64,000 nt of DNA, taken from the NCBI GenBank assembly GCA_963746315.1, contig CAVVAR010000003.1, positions 434,001-498,000 on the forward strand. The letters run 5' to 3'. Every line of letters starts with the position of its first letter. The first letter of the stretch is position 1. Below, in pieces: positions 37,769-46,298 of the stretch. A model generated the notes under the pieces. The model was not told the origin of the DNA, did not search any database, and saw only the letters and a program-made list of their open reading frames with translations. The translations under genes were made by a program, and so were the position numbers. This DNA comes from Ga0077555 sp963746315. Its GTDB lineage: Bacteria > Pseudomonadota > Alphaproteobacteria > Rhizobiales > Hyphomicrobiaceae.

Positions 37769-38866
37769 TCAGACCACCAATCCGGCACGGCGGATCAGCG
37801 GCATCACCCGCTCGATGAAGAATGGCAACTCGTCCTTGAAGTTGACGAACGACAACGTCGTCCCGATGAAGCCGGCGCGATGGATGACGATCAGCTGCTC
37901 GGCGATGTGCTCCGGCGTGCCGACCAGCTTGTAGCTGGACAGCCCCGCGGCGCGGCGGACCCGATCCTCGATCATGGCCGCATCGACGATGCGGTTGGCC
38001 TTCGTCGTGCCGACGTGAAAATCCACCGCGTCGGCATCCATGTTCGTGTCGGCGTAATGGCGATAGTACGCCTCGGCCTCGGCTTGGGTCTCCCTGGCGA
38101 CGACATGGCAGGCTGTGCACACACCGAGTGGCTCCGCGCGGCCGGCCTTCGCCGATGCTTCAGTGATCGCAGCGAGCTGCCGCTTGCCCGTCTCGATATC
38201 GCGGAAGGTGTCGAACAGCATGTCGCTCGTCGCCATCGCAAAGGCGCGTCCCGCAGGGGATGAAGCGGCCGACATCGTGAACGGCCAGGGCCTCTGCACC
38301 GGCGTCGGCTCGCCGGTCACGCCCTTCAGGTCGTAGAAGCGGCCCTTGTAGTCGAACGGGTGCCCTTCCTCGGTATAGATGCGGCTCAGGATCTCGTGCC
38401 ACTCGCGGCCGCGCTCGTAGCGGTCGTCGTGCGCGCCTTGGGCCAGTCCAAACATGTCGAACTCGGCCTGATGCCAGCCGCAGACGATGTTGAGCCCGGC
38501 GCGGCCGTGGCTGACGTGGTCGATGGTGGTCAGCGCCTTGGCCGCGAAGACTGGGTGCACCACAGGCACATGCACCGTCGAGAAGATGAAAAGCCGCTCG
38601 GTCATGGCCGCGAGAGCGCCGCCATAGGTCAGCGTCTCGAAGCAGGCGTTGCGCACGTTGGTCTCGCCGCCGTAGCCCTTCCAGCGCGCGATCGGCAATA
38701 GGAAGTCGAAGCCGGATCGGTCGGCGAGGCGCACGACCTCTGCAATGTCGTCCCATCGCGCCCGCCAGCGCTCGGGCACCTTGGTGATTGCGATGCCGCC
38801 ATCGGTGTTGAGCCCGAACAGGCCGAGCTTGAACGCGTTGGGGCCGGGCAACGTGCGCGCGGTCAT
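37769..38866 (-). CDS. LLM class flavin-dependent oxidoreductase
   Basis: A 365-residue luciferase-like monooxygenase close to the SsuD/pyrimidine RutA group. The start LGLFGLNTDGGIAITKVPERW is typical of RutA/SsuD-like proteins; DFLLPIARWKGYGG, FSTVHVPVVHPVFAAKALTTI, GRAGLNIVCGW and FIGTTLSFVNFKDELPFF also fit. Such enzymes use FMNH2 from a separate reductase to split C-S, C-N or amide bonds. 19 nt downstream of the SMP-30 gene in the same direction; the two probably act in one breakdown pathway. Confidence 0.85.
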   Translation of the reverse strand: MTARTLPGPNAFKLGLFGLNTDGGIAITKVPERWRARWDDIAEVVRLADRSGFDFLLPIARWKGYGGETNVRNACFETLTYGGALAAMTERLFIFSTVHVPVVHPVFAAKALTTIDHVSHGRAGLNIVCGWHQAEFDMFGLAQGAHDDRYERGREWHEILSRIYTEEGHPFDYKGRFYDLKGVTGEPTPVQRPWPFTMSAASSPAGRAFAMATSDMLFDTFRDIETGKRQLAAITEASAKAGRAEPLGVCTACHVVARETQAEAEAYYRHYADTNMDADAVDFHVGTTKANRIVDAAMIEDRVRRAAGLSSYKLVGTPEHIAEQLIVIHRAGFIGTTLSFVNFKDELPFFIERVMPLIRRAGLVV

Positions 38867-38885
38867 GGCAGGAACCTCCGGTGGC

Positions 38886-39797
38886 TCAGCCGAGCCCGAA
38901 CATCGCCTTGCCGGCGACCGGAAGCTCGGCCGTCAGGATGGTGCCGCTCTCGCTCTCGGTCATAAAGAGCCGGCGGCCCTGGAAGGCGACGTTGGTGACG
39001 AACGGCGCCACGACGGGATCGATGAAGTGCGTTGGCCGTCCCATCCGGTCGAACCGCCAGACGCCCATGCCCGCATGCGCCACCACGAGCCCGCCCTCCT
39101 CGTCGAGCGCCAAGCCGTCCGGCCCCGACAGCCCGCCCGAAAGCTGAATGGCGACCCCCACCTTGGAAACAGCGCCGTCCGGCATGATCGGAAGCCGCCA
39201 CACGGCATTCGCCCGCGTCGCCGCAACAAAAAGCACGCGCTCGTGCAGGTCGAGCACCAGTCCGTTGGGGCTCGGAATGGTGTTGACCAGCGGCACGAGC
39301 CGGCCGTCCCCGGCGCCGTAGCGATAGACACGGCCCGTCGGGTCGTGGAGGCCGGTCTGGCCCTGGTCGGTGAAGTAGAGATCGCCGTTTGCGGCGAAGT
39401 GGAGATCGTTGACGCCCTTGAAGCTTTCCGACCGCATCGTCTGGATCAGCGGCTCGACTTTTCCCGAGCCGAGATCGAGCACCATGATGCCGCGCTTGTA
39501 GTCGGTAATGAACGCGCGGCCGTCCTTGTGCAGCTTGAGGCCATTCGGCCAGCCGTCGTACTCGGCCAGCTGCGTCCAATCACCGCCCGCCGAGATGCGG
39601 AACACGCGCCCGTGCGGGATATCAGTGACGATCAGATTTCCGGCCCGGTCGAAGCTCGGACCTTCCAGGAAGCAATCGACGACCTGGCCGGGCTTGTTGA
39701 AATCGGCCCAGTCGGTGCGCGTCTTGCGCCGGAGCCCATCCGGCATGCGCGAGAACACCTCGGCCCGGATGGTCGTCGGCGGTGGATAAAGGCTCAT
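38886..39797 (-). CDS. SMP-30/gluconolaconase/LRE family beta-propeller
   Basis: A 303-residue six-bladed propeller lactonase. Family stretches include FLEGPSFDRAGNLIVTDIPHGR with the metal-binding Glu, then GVNDLHFAANGDLYFTDQG (Asn/Asp ligands), TIPSPNGLVLD and GPDGLALDEEGGLVVAH. These enzymes hydrolyse sugar or aldono-lactones and some other lactones using a divalent metal. Cytosolic; no signal peptide. First gene of a four-gene same-strand run (SMP-30, LLM oxidoreductase, DUF6883, DUF4926). Confidence 0.87.
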   Translation of the reverse strand: MSLYPPPTTIRAEVFSRMPDGLRRKTRTDWADFNKPGQVVDCFLEGPSFDRAGNLIVTDIPHGRVFRISAGGDWTQLAEYDGWPNGLKLHKDGRAFITDYKRGIMVLDLGSGKVEPLIQTMRSESFKGVNDLHFAANGDLYFTDQGQTGLHDPTGRVYRYGAGDGRLVPLVNTIPSPNGLVLDLHERVLFVAATRANAVWRLPIMPDGAVSKVGVAIQLSGGLSGPDGLALDEEGGLVVAHAGMGVWRFDRMGRPTHFIDPVVAPFVTNVAFQGRRLFMTESESGTILTAELPVAGKAMFGLG

Positions 39798-39906
39798 GGG
39801 CGGCGTCCGTTCCTGGCGATGCGACGCTGCGAGGGTGATCGGCAGCCCCGAGGCAAGTCAAGTCGGCCTTTGCGTGTGCTCGCCCTTCGAACTCCTCGCG
39901 CTCGCA

Positions 39907-39934
39907 GCGGCCGGCTCCCCGCAGGGGCGTCGCC
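39907..39934. repeat. Dispersed G+C-rich palindromic repeat, copy 1
   Basis: The 28-nt core begins GCGGCCGGCTCCCCGCAGGG. It matches the core at 56831-56858 in 25 of 28 positions, and a looser relative lies at 54694-54734. The centre CCCCGCAGGGG-type palindrome can form a short hairpin. It sits between the SMP-30 gene and the phasin terminator. REP-like intergenic repeat inferred. Confidence 0.45.
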
Positions 39935-39943
39935 GTGCGCCGC

Positions 39944-39980
39944 CAAAAAGAAAAGCCCGGCACCTTGCGGCACCGGGCTT
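39944..39980 (-). terminator. Rho-independent terminator of the phasin gene
   Basis: Read on the minus strand: AAGCCCGGTGCC, loop GCAA, GGTGCCGGGCTT, then TTTTCTTTTT. The 12-bp stem includes two wobble pairs. It lies 76 nt after the phasin stop, with nothing else between. A classic intrinsic terminator. Confidence 0.92.
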
Positions 39981-40056
39981 ATCCAACATGGGCGAGGCTC
40001 TGCGCTCTTGGCGGCCAGCTCTCCAATGGAGCGGCGCCAAGAGCAGCGAAAGCGCC

Positions 40057-40509
40057 TCAGCCCTTTTTCATCGCCTCGAACGACTTGGATGCCATCGAGT
40101 TGAAGGTCTGGAAGTTCTGCTGCGCAATCCGGCTCGACAGCTCGAACAGCTCACGCGTCTGTGCGCCGGCGATCGCCATCTGCTTCTGCATGAACTCGGC
40201 CTGGATGCGAGCCGCCTCCGGCAGCGAGCCGGCGCGGGCCATGGCCTGAGCCGCATCGAACGCTGCCTCGGTGTTCGCGGCGGTGTTCTCCATGATCTTG
40301 CTGCCGAGGGTCTTGGCGCCGGCTTGGCTGGCGAGCATCAGCTCCTCGGCGACCTTCGCCTGATCCTTGGCGACAGTGCTGGCCTTCTCGTACGCGTCGC
40401 GGGTTTTGGCGACGCCGTCGGCGACCATCGCCTTGACGTTCTCGGGGACGCCAGCGTCCTTGGCGGCGCTGAAGAACTGCTCGGCCTGGCGGGTGAAGTG
40501 CTCGTTCAT
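40057..40509 (-). CDS. Phasin family protein
   Basis: A 150-residue helical amphipathic protein. Typical of phasin_2 (PF09361): QAEQFFSAAKDAGVPENVKA, then TRDAYEKASTVAKDQAKV and the late MQKQMAIAGAQTRELFEL and FNSMASKSFEAMKK. Phasins coat polyhydroxyalkanoate granules in the cytosol and limit their size. The ATG at 40509 has GGAGAG 5 nt upstream; the long upstream extension of the frame is not protein-like. About 140 nt to the helicase gene upstream, A+T-richer and likely holding the promoter. Strong terminator downstream suggests a monocistronic, well-expressed gene. Confidence 0.88.
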   Translation of the reverse strand: MNEHFTRQAEQFFSAAKDAGVPENVKAMVADGVAKTRDAYEKASTVAKDQAKVAEELMLASQAGAKTLGSKIMENTAANTEAAFDAAQAMARAGSLPEAARIQAEFMQKQMAIAGAQTRELFELSSRIAQQNFQTFNSMASKSFEAMKKG

Positions 40510-40651
40510 TTGGACTCTCCAGTGGCGCTGTCGCTGAATATCGGGGGCGGGCCGTATCCGCCTGTTGGCACTGATATAGGCGATGTGATGGTGCGATGCA
40601 ACAAGAATTGTGCAGTGCGATATAAATTGGCGGCGACGGTGCGCTAAGTGG

Positions 40652-42067
40652 TTATACCAGAGAGGGAAAAACGTCCCTGTAGCCGAGCACAGCCCGATCG
40701 AAAAGCACGTCCTGGGGTCTGAGCGGACGAGCGAGCGACAATCCCTCGAGCGAGCGGCAACGGGACAGGGCCACATATGCCTGACCGTGCGCGAAGGTCC
40801 CGCGTCCAAGGTCGATATACACCTTGTCGAGCGTGAGCCCCTGGCTCTTGTGGATGGTCAGCGCCCACGCCAGACGCAACGGCAGTTGTTTAAAGGTGCC
40901 CGCCACGGTCTCGACGATCTTCTGCGCCGCTTGGTCGTAGGCGTAGCGCCGGCTCTCCCAGGCTACCGGCTCGATCTCGTGCTCGCGCCCGTCGATCTCG
41001 ACATGCACGCTCTCCTCGCTCAGGCGTGTCACGCGGGCGATGGTTCCGTTCACCCAGCGACGGTCGGCGTCGTTGCGCAGCAGCATGACCTTCGCGCCAG
41101 GCTTCAGCACCAGAGTGGCCTCTGTCGGGTGTGCGCCCTGCCCGAACTCACCCGTCACCTGTGCCGCATACTGGTGCGGCTCACCGGCGAGCGCTTTGAG
41201 GAACGCGGCATTGATGCGATGCGCAGCCGCGTTGGTCGGCGTCAGGATCACGTAGGGGTCGCCCTCGCTGAGCGTCCGGATGGGCGAGACGCGCTCATTG
41301 AGCGCCTCGAGCTCGTCCTCTCCCACCTCGCCGTCGCGGATGCGGTTCAGCACGTCGAGCAGCGCCCCTTCCTTCTGGCGGAACACTTGCGTCAGCTCGA
41401 GCCGAACGGTGCCCGCACCTTCTCCGAGCGCGCTGACCGAGAAAAAGAAGGGTCCGCCGTGCCGGCTCTCGAGATGATCGGCAACCTCGTGCTCCTGCAC
41501 CACCGGCGGGAGCTGGTGCAGGTCTCCGAACATGACGAGCCGCACACCGCCGAACGGCTCGCGCGGACGGCCACGATTGACGCGCAGCGACTGGTCGATC
41601 GCCCACATCAGGTCCGACCGCACCATCGACACCTCGTCGATCACGAGCAGCTTCAGCTTGCGCATCAGCGCGCCGTTGCGGCTGCGGCGAATGTCGTCGG
41701 GCCCGACCAGTCGCGGCGGCAGCCCGAAGAAGGAATGGATCGTCTGCCCGCCCACATTGACGGCGGCAAGGCCGGTCGGCGCCACGACAGCCATCGGCTC
41801 GGCGACGAGCTCGCCGAGCGCGCGGAGCAGCGTTGATTTGCCTGTGCCAGCGCGCCCCGTCACGAACAGGTTTCCCTCGCCCGTCCGCAGATGATCGATC
41901 GCCGCTTCGTACTCCGGTGTCGCCATCAGTCCGTCGGGCCAGTCGACCCGAATGGGGCTCGAGACCGCACGGCTCTCTGCAGTGGTCCCGCTGTCGCTCT
42001 CGCCTGCATTTCGCCGTTGTGGCACGTCGCTCTCGTCCTCTTTCGCAACGTCAGAGCTATCGGCCAC
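40652..42067 (-). CDS. Pif1/Dda-like superfamily 1 DNA helicase
   Basis: A 471-residue ATPase. Motif I is GRAGTGKST, motif II LLVIDEVSM, motif III FGDLHQLPPV, then a TQVFRQ motif and the C-terminal ALTIHKSQGLTLDKV and YVALSRCRSLEGL motifs typical of SF1B Pif1/RecD2-type helicases (5' to 3'). The first 47 residues are polar and acidic and start at a GTG without a clear ribosome site; an in-frame ATG at 41926 (MATPEYEAAIDHL) is a credible alternative start. Likely a genome-maintenance helicase. Confidence 0.87.
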   Translation of the reverse strand: MADSSDVAKEDESDVPQRRNAGESDSGTTAESRAVSSPIRVDWPDGLMATPEYEAAIDHLRTGEGNLFVTGRAGTGKSTLLRALGELVAEPMAVVAPTGLAAVNVGGQTIHSFFGLPPRLVGPDDIRRSRNGALMRKLKLLVIDEVSMVRSDLMWAIDQSLRVNRGRPREPFGGVRLVMFGDLHQLPPVVQEHEVADHLESRHGGPFFFSVSALGEGAGTVRLELTQVFRQKEGALLDVLNRIRDGEVGEDELEALNERVSPIRTLSEGDPYVILTPTNAAAHRINAAFLKALAGEPHQYAAQVTGEFGQGAHPTEATLVLKPGAKVMLLRNDADRRWVNGTIARVTRLSEESVHVEIDGREHEIEPVAWESRRYAYDQAAQKIVETVAGTFKQLPLRLAWALTIHKSQGLTLDKVYIDLGRGTFAHGQAYVALSRCRSLEGLSLARPLRPQDVLFDRAVLGYRDVFPSLV

Positions 42068-42244
42068 GCTTGCCGCGAAGTCAAAGCCGAGATCGATGAA
42101 ATGCAGCGCAATACGGGCTCTTTTCGAGGCCGCTGATGAAAAAGTTGACGCCCGCGTGCCTCAATGCCTTGCGCGCCGCCACACGCTTGTCTAGAGCAGG
42201 GGCATACGGCAAACCTCTCTTAAACCCTGCAAAACGAGGCATCT

Positions 42245-43357
42245 ATGGCCACTCACAACCTTCTCCTGCTGCCCGGCGATGGCATCGGTCCCGAGGTCAT
42301 GGTGGAGGTTGAGCGAGTCATCTCGTTCCTTTCCAAGAAGGCGAATGCCGAGTTCCGCACCGACACGGACCTCTGCGGCGGCTGCTCTATCGACAAGCAC
42401 GGCACGCCGCTGACCGATGCGGCGCTCGCCAAGGCCAAGGCGGCGGACGCCATCATCTTCGGCTCGGTCGGTGGTCCGAAGTGGGACAAGGTCGCCTACG
42501 ACATCCGACCCGAGGCAGGCCTGCTGCGCCTGCGCAAGGAGCTTGATCTCTTCGCCAACCTGCGCCCGGCCATCTGCTATCCCGCGCTCGCCGAGGCCTC
42601 CAGCCTGAAGCGCGAGCTCGTCGAAGGCCTTGATATCCTCATCCTGCGCGAGCTGACCGGCGGCACCTATTTCGGCGAGCCGAAGGAGATCGTGACGCTC
42701 GAGGACGGCCAGAAGCGCGCCGTCGACACGACCGTCTACACCACACGCGAGATCGAGCGTATCGCCCGTGTCGCATTCGATCTGGCCAGGAAGCGCGGCA
42801 AGAAGGTCCATTCGGCCGAGAAGCGCAACGTCATGCGCACCGGCGTCCTCTGGAACCAGGTGGTCACCGCCGTCCATAAGAACGAGTACCCGGACATCGA
42901 GCTGCACCACATTCTCGCCGATGCCTGCGCCATGCAGCTCGTGCGCAACCCGAAGCAGTTCGACGTCCTGGTCTGCGACAACCTCTTCGGTGACATGCTC
43001 TCCGACGAGGCCGCCATGCTGGCGGGATCGCTCGGAATGCTGCCCTCCGCCTCCCTCGGTGCGCCTGATCCCAAGACCGGCATTCCCAAGGCTCTCTACG
43101 AGCCGATCCACGGCAGTGCACCGGATATCGCCGGACAGGGCGTCGCCAACCCGATCGCCGAGATCGCCTCGTTCGGCATGGCGCTCCGCTATTCGTGCGG
43201 CATGGCAAAAGAGGCGGACCTGATCGACAAGGCCATCGCCGGCACGCTCGAGCAGGGCTACCGCACGGCCGACATCATGCAGCCCAACATGCGCCGCGTC
43301 GGCACCACCGAGATGGGCCAGGCCATCGTCAAGGAGATGGAGCGCCTGACGGCGTGA
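42245..43357 (+). CDS. leuB: 3-isopropylmalate dehydrogenase
   Basis: A 370-residue beta-decarboxylating dehydrogenase of leucine synthesis. LLLPGDGIGPEVMVE at the start, AIIFGSVGGPKWD, LRLRKELDLFANLRPA, RELTGGTYFGEPKE, then VCDNLFGDMLSDEAAMLAGS (Mg-binding Asp) and EPIHGSAPDIAGQGVANP for NAD specificity. The usual length is 350-370. Located alone; leuC/leuD are not near. GAGGCATCT precedes the ATG. The 177 nt upstream hold the shared divergent promoter region with the helicase gene. Confidence 0.95.
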   Translation: MATHNLLLLPGDGIGPEVMVEVERVISFLSKKANAEFRTDTDLCGGCSIDKHGTPLTDAALAKAKAADAIIFGSVGGPKWDKVAYDIRPEAGLLRLRKELDLFANLRPAICYPALAEASSLKRELVEGLDILILRELTGGTYFGEPKEIVTLEDGQKRAVDTTVYTTREIERIARVAFDLARKRGKKVHSAEKRNVMRTGVLWNQVVTAVHKNEYPDIELHHILADACAMQLVRNPKQFDVLVCDNLFGDMLSDEAAMLAGSLGMLPSASLGAPDPKTGIPKALYEPIHGSAPDIAGQGVANPIAEIASFGMALRYSCGMAKEADLIDKAIAGTLEQGYRTADIMQPNMRRVGTTEMGQAIVKEMERLTA

Positions 43358-43419
43358 GCAGCGAGCCGGCAGGCGCATGAGCCTGCCGGCCGCATGTATT
43401 CAGCGGAGTATGTAGCGTC

Positions 43420-44202
43420 ATGAGCATCACCTTCGATCCCGCCGCCGCCGCCCGGTTCATCGCCGCCGCGCACGCCAATCGCGAGAAATACCAGAACCTC
43501 TCGGGCCCTCTCGAGCCGCCGACCATTGCGGACGCCTATGCAGTCCAGGAGGCGCTGCGCAAGCTCTGGGAGCCGATTCACGGGCCCGTGGCTGGTCTCA
43601 AGATCGCGGTGACGACGAAGGTCATGCAGGATCTGATGGGCATCGACCATCCCTGCGGCGGCATGATCTACACGCAGAATGTGCACACGGCGCCGCACAT
43701 CCTTCGGATGGGCCGCTACATGCATGTCGTGCTCGAGTTCGAGCTCGCCGTCCGTGTCGGCCGCACCCTGGCCCGCAAGTCGAGCCCTTGGACGCCCGAG
43801 GAGGTCCGGGTCGAGATCACCGAGGTGATGCCCGCTTACGAGCTGATCGAGGATCGCAACGCCGTCTACAAGGAGACGAGGCCAACCACGCTGATCGCCG
43901 ACAATGCCTGGAACGCGGGGATCGTTCTCGGAAAGCCGGTGAAAGTGCCGGCGTCGCTGGAGCTGAATGGCCTTGTCGGACGTTTGAGCATGCCGGGCGG
44001 TGTCCGCGAAGGCCGCACCGACGACCCAATGGGCGCGCTCGCTTGGTGCGTGAATCTCGCCGCCGATCGCGGCCGGCCGCTCGAGGCTGGGCAGGTCGTG
44101 ATTACCGGCAGCGTAATTCCGACGCTCCCGATTGCTGCATGCGAAACCTTCAAGTTCGAGCTCGAAGGGCTCGGAAGCATCGAGATTTCAGCCACAACTT
44201 GA
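43420..44202 (+). CDS. 2-keto-4-pentenoate hydratase family protein
   Basis: A 260-residue FAA-hydrolase-fold protein of the MhpD/DmpE group. Blocks: TIADAYAVQEAL, GPVAGLKIAVTTKVMQ, VLEFELAVRVGR with the metal-binding Glu pair, and VMPAYELIEDRN; later AWNAGIVLGKP and TGSVIPTLPI. Known relatives hydrate 2-oxopent-4-enoate or decarboxylate 4-oxalocrotonate in meta-cleavage. No meta-cleavage genes are adjacent. 62 nt after leuB, same strand; may be read through but no functional link is seen. Confidence 0.8.
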   Translation: MSITFDPAAAARFIAAAHANREKYQNLSGPLEPPTIADAYAVQEALRKLWEPIHGPVAGLKIAVTTKVMQDLMGIDHPCGGMIYTQNVHTAPHILRMGRYMHVVLEFELAVRVGRTLARKSSPWTPEEVRVEITEVMPAYELIEDRNAVYKETRPTTLIADNAWNAGIVLGKPVKVPASLELNGLVGRLSMPGGVREGRTDDPMGALAWCVNLAADRGRPLEAGQVVITGSVIPTLPIAACETFKFELEGLGSIEISATT

Positions 44203-44436
44203 ATGTCGGTGCCGCTCCGGACCGATGCCGGATACGAGCGCGGCGATCCTTCACAAGCGAGAATCGCCGCTAAATCGCCGAAAGCGTTGCAATAGAATCA
44301 CAAATCACTATTTCCAGCGAAGATTTCGCGACTTTCTGCTTTGGAAAATCGTTGATTCGATCTACCTAATGGCCACCAAGCCAATTCATTCGAAATAACA
44401 AGTTCCTAGGCGACAACCCTCAGGTAGGACATCCCA

Positions 44437-44889
44437 ATGCAAGCGAAAGTGGCAGCGAAAGCTCTGAAATCGGCCAAGCCCGCGAAGACGGTGAAGGCTG
44501 CGAAGGCCCCGGCGAAGACGCCAGTGAAGGCAGCCAAGGTTGTGAAGCCGGCCACGAAAGCGGCAGCGAAGCCTGCGGCGAAGGCCGCGAAGCCGGTCAA
44601 GCTCGGCGCTGGCGACACCGTCACCCTCCGTCATCTCGGCAATGCCATCTCGGACGCTCACCAGCTCCCGAAGAAGCAGGCCAACGAGATCCTGTCGCAG
44701 ACCATCGACATGATCACCGGCTATCTCAAGAAGGGCGCCCGCATCCGCATTGGCGGCCTCGGCATCCTGCAGGTCAAGAAGCGCCCGGCGCGCATGGGCC
44801 GCAATCCGGCCACGGGCGAGCAGATCAAGATCAAGGCGTCGAAGAAGGTTGCGTTCCGCGCCGCCAAGGAGCTGAAGGAATTGGTCTGA
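44437..44889 (+). CDS. HU-family DNA-binding protein with Lys/Ala-rich N-terminal tail
   Basis: A 150-residue nucleoid protein. Residues 1-58 are a low-complexity tail of lysine, alanine, proline and valine with PAKT/PVKAAK units, like the tails of histone H1. Residues 59-150 are an HU/IHF domain: TVTLRHLGNAISD, KKGARIRIGGLGILQVKKR and RMGRNPATGEQIKIKASKK, the beta-arm with the intercalating Pro and the dimer core. Similar H1-like fusions are known in some actinobacteria, deltaproteobacteria and alphaproteobacteria. Expected to bind and compact DNA. The 234 nt upstream are relatively A+T-rich. A strong terminator follows. Confidence 0.88.
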   Translation: MQAKVAAKALKSAKPAKTVKAAKAPAKTPVKAAKVVKPATKAAAKPAAKAAKPVKLGAGDTVTLRHLGNAISDAHQLPKKQANEILSQTIDMITGYLKKGARIRIGGLGILQVKKRPARMGRNPATGEQIKIKASKKVAFRAAKELKELV

Positions 44890-44922
44890 GACCGCGTCCT
44901 TCGGTAATGCCTCGACAATGCG

Positions 44923-44957
44923 ACGGGCCGGGATCTGATCCCGGCCCGTATTGCTTT
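44923..44957 (+). terminator. Terminator after the HU gene
   Basis: Perfect 13-bp inverted repeat ACGGGCCGGGATC / GATCCCGGCCCGT with a one-base centre, followed by ATTGCTTTC. It starts 33 nt after the HU stop. The T run is broken but the stem is very strong. Confidence 0.78.
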
Positions 44958-45045
44958 CAAAGGCCGATCTATAGGCGCGCGAGCGCGAGTTGGCTGCCTG
45001 CGACCGTTGAATTAGGGTTCGTGGAGGGCGAGGCCGGAGGGGCGA

Positions 45046-45561
45046 ATGAGCAAGGCATCAGTCATCGAGAGGCCGACCGCACGGGTCATCGTGCTGGATC
45101 CCGCCGATCGGATTCTGCTGTTCCGCGCCATGATCGGGCACTCCGTCGAGCCGGAGCGACTGCCTGATGCAACCAGCTTTCTGGCGCTGCCCGGCGGCGG
45201 CATCGAGCCCGGCGAGACGCCGGAGGCGGCCGCGCGCCGCGAGCTGGCGGAGGAGACCGGTATACTGGCCGGTGGTCCTCTCGCCATGGTCGCCCACCGC
45301 ACCACGGGCTACGACTGGAAAGGCCGCCGCTACCTCACCCGCGAGCACATCTTCTTCTGCAGGTCGACAACCGACGCGATCGACGCGAGCGGTTGGCTGG
45401 AGAACGATAAGCGTTGGATGAGCGATCTCGGCTGGTGGACGATCGAGGCCCTGCTCGCGACGCACGAGATCGTAAGGCCGACGGGCCTTGCTCCATTGGT
45501 GGTCGAGCTGCGGCGCGGCGCGCTGCCGCCATCGCCCGTCGATCTGGGCCGGCCGCGTTAA
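45046..45561 (+). CDS. Nudix hydrolase
   Basis: A 171-residue Nudix protein. The full Nudix box GGIEPGETPEAAARRELAEETGI (split here as GGIEPGETPEAAARREL then AEETGI) matches Gx5Ex7REUxEExGU. It begins with RPTARVIVLDPADRILLF, typical of the ADP-ribose/CoA or 8-oxo-dNTP type enzymes, but substrate class cannot be fixed. GGAGGGGCGA lies just before the ATG. Convergent with the NIPSNAP gene, 11 nt apart. Confidence 0.9.
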   Translation: MSKASVIERPTARVIVLDPADRILLFRAMIGHSVEPERLPDATSFLALPGGGIEPGETPEAAARRELAEETGILAGGPLAMVAHRTTGYDWKGRRYLTREHIFFCRSTTDAIDASGWLENDKRWMSDLGWWTIEALLATHEIVRPTGLAPLVVELRRGALPPSPVDLGRPR

Positions 45562-45572
45562 TCTCCCGGAGC

Positions 45573-46193
45573 TCACACCGTCATCAGGATCGACACGGCG
45601 CTGTCGAGCGTCAGGTCGTAGCGCTGGCCGAGGTTCTGGTTCGCGGTCTCGGCGCCCTTGGTGCCCTTCCAGTGCCGGGACCGCTCCCACACGCCCATAT
45701 CGCGATACCAGGCCATCAGCCGCATGCGAATGAGCCCTGGTCCGGCCGGTGCCTTCTGCCGCCAGAGCCCCTGCACCTGGCTGTCGTGGGTGCCTTCCCA
45801 GTTGCCCCAGGTGTTCGACGAGAGCTCCAGAAACCGCTCGAAGTCGCTCTCGCGGATATCGTACCAGCGGTGCGTGGTGAAGCCGGGCTCAGTGCGAGCG
45901 ATCGTGCCCGCCTTCGGTCGAAGGGTCGGCAGCCAGATATCGTGCTGGGCCTTGGTAGTCTCGGGAATTCCATGGATCGCGGTGTCGGCATGCGCCGCCG
46001 CAGTCGCCTCGTCCGGCCATTCCGTGACGCTGACGATGGAGTTGAAGTTGAGCCCGATGAGCGGCTTCCACACGCCGAACAGCCGTCCGCCCTTGGCCTC
46101 CACCGCGGCCCGCCCCGCCTTGGCGATGGCGCTACCCACCTCGGCCACGCGTCCCGGACCGAACGCGACCACATGATGCTCGTAAACGGCCAT
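45573..46193 (-). CDS. NIPSNAP family protein
   Basis: A 206-residue protein made of two ferredoxin-like alpha-beta halves of the NIPSNAP/EthD dimeric-barrel kind: first half AVYEHHVVAFGPGR through SIVSVTEWPDEATA, second half HRWYDIRESDFERFLELSS through MRLMAWYRDMGVWERSR. The ATG at 46193 has AGGAGG eight nt upstream. Family function is obscure; some members are monooxygenase-like or quinol-oxidising barrels. Divergent from the duplicated-domain gene at 46299 with about 105 nt between. Confidence 0.75.
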   Translation of the reverse strand: MAVYEHHVVAFGPGRVAEVGSAIAKAGRAAVEAKGGRLFGVWKPLIGLNFNSIVSVTEWPDEATAAAHADTAIHGIPETTKAQHDIWLPTLRPKAGTIARTEPGFTTHRWYDIRESDFERFLELSSNTWGNWEGTHDSQVQGLWRQKAPAGPGLIRMRLMAWYRDMGVWERSRHWKGTKGAETANQNLGQRYDLTLDSAVSILMTV

Positions 46194-46298
46194 ACGACAA
46201 CCCTCCTGCTTCACTGCCTTGCGCAGCCTTGCCGGGCATGCGGTAGTTTGTCGAGCCGGCGACGCAGCCGGGCCCACGATCTTGCGCGGAGCACACAC

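Noticed and set aside
42068..42244. Leucine attenuator before leuB
   Set aside because: No leader peptide with a run of Leu codons and no paired hairpins followed by a T tract were found.
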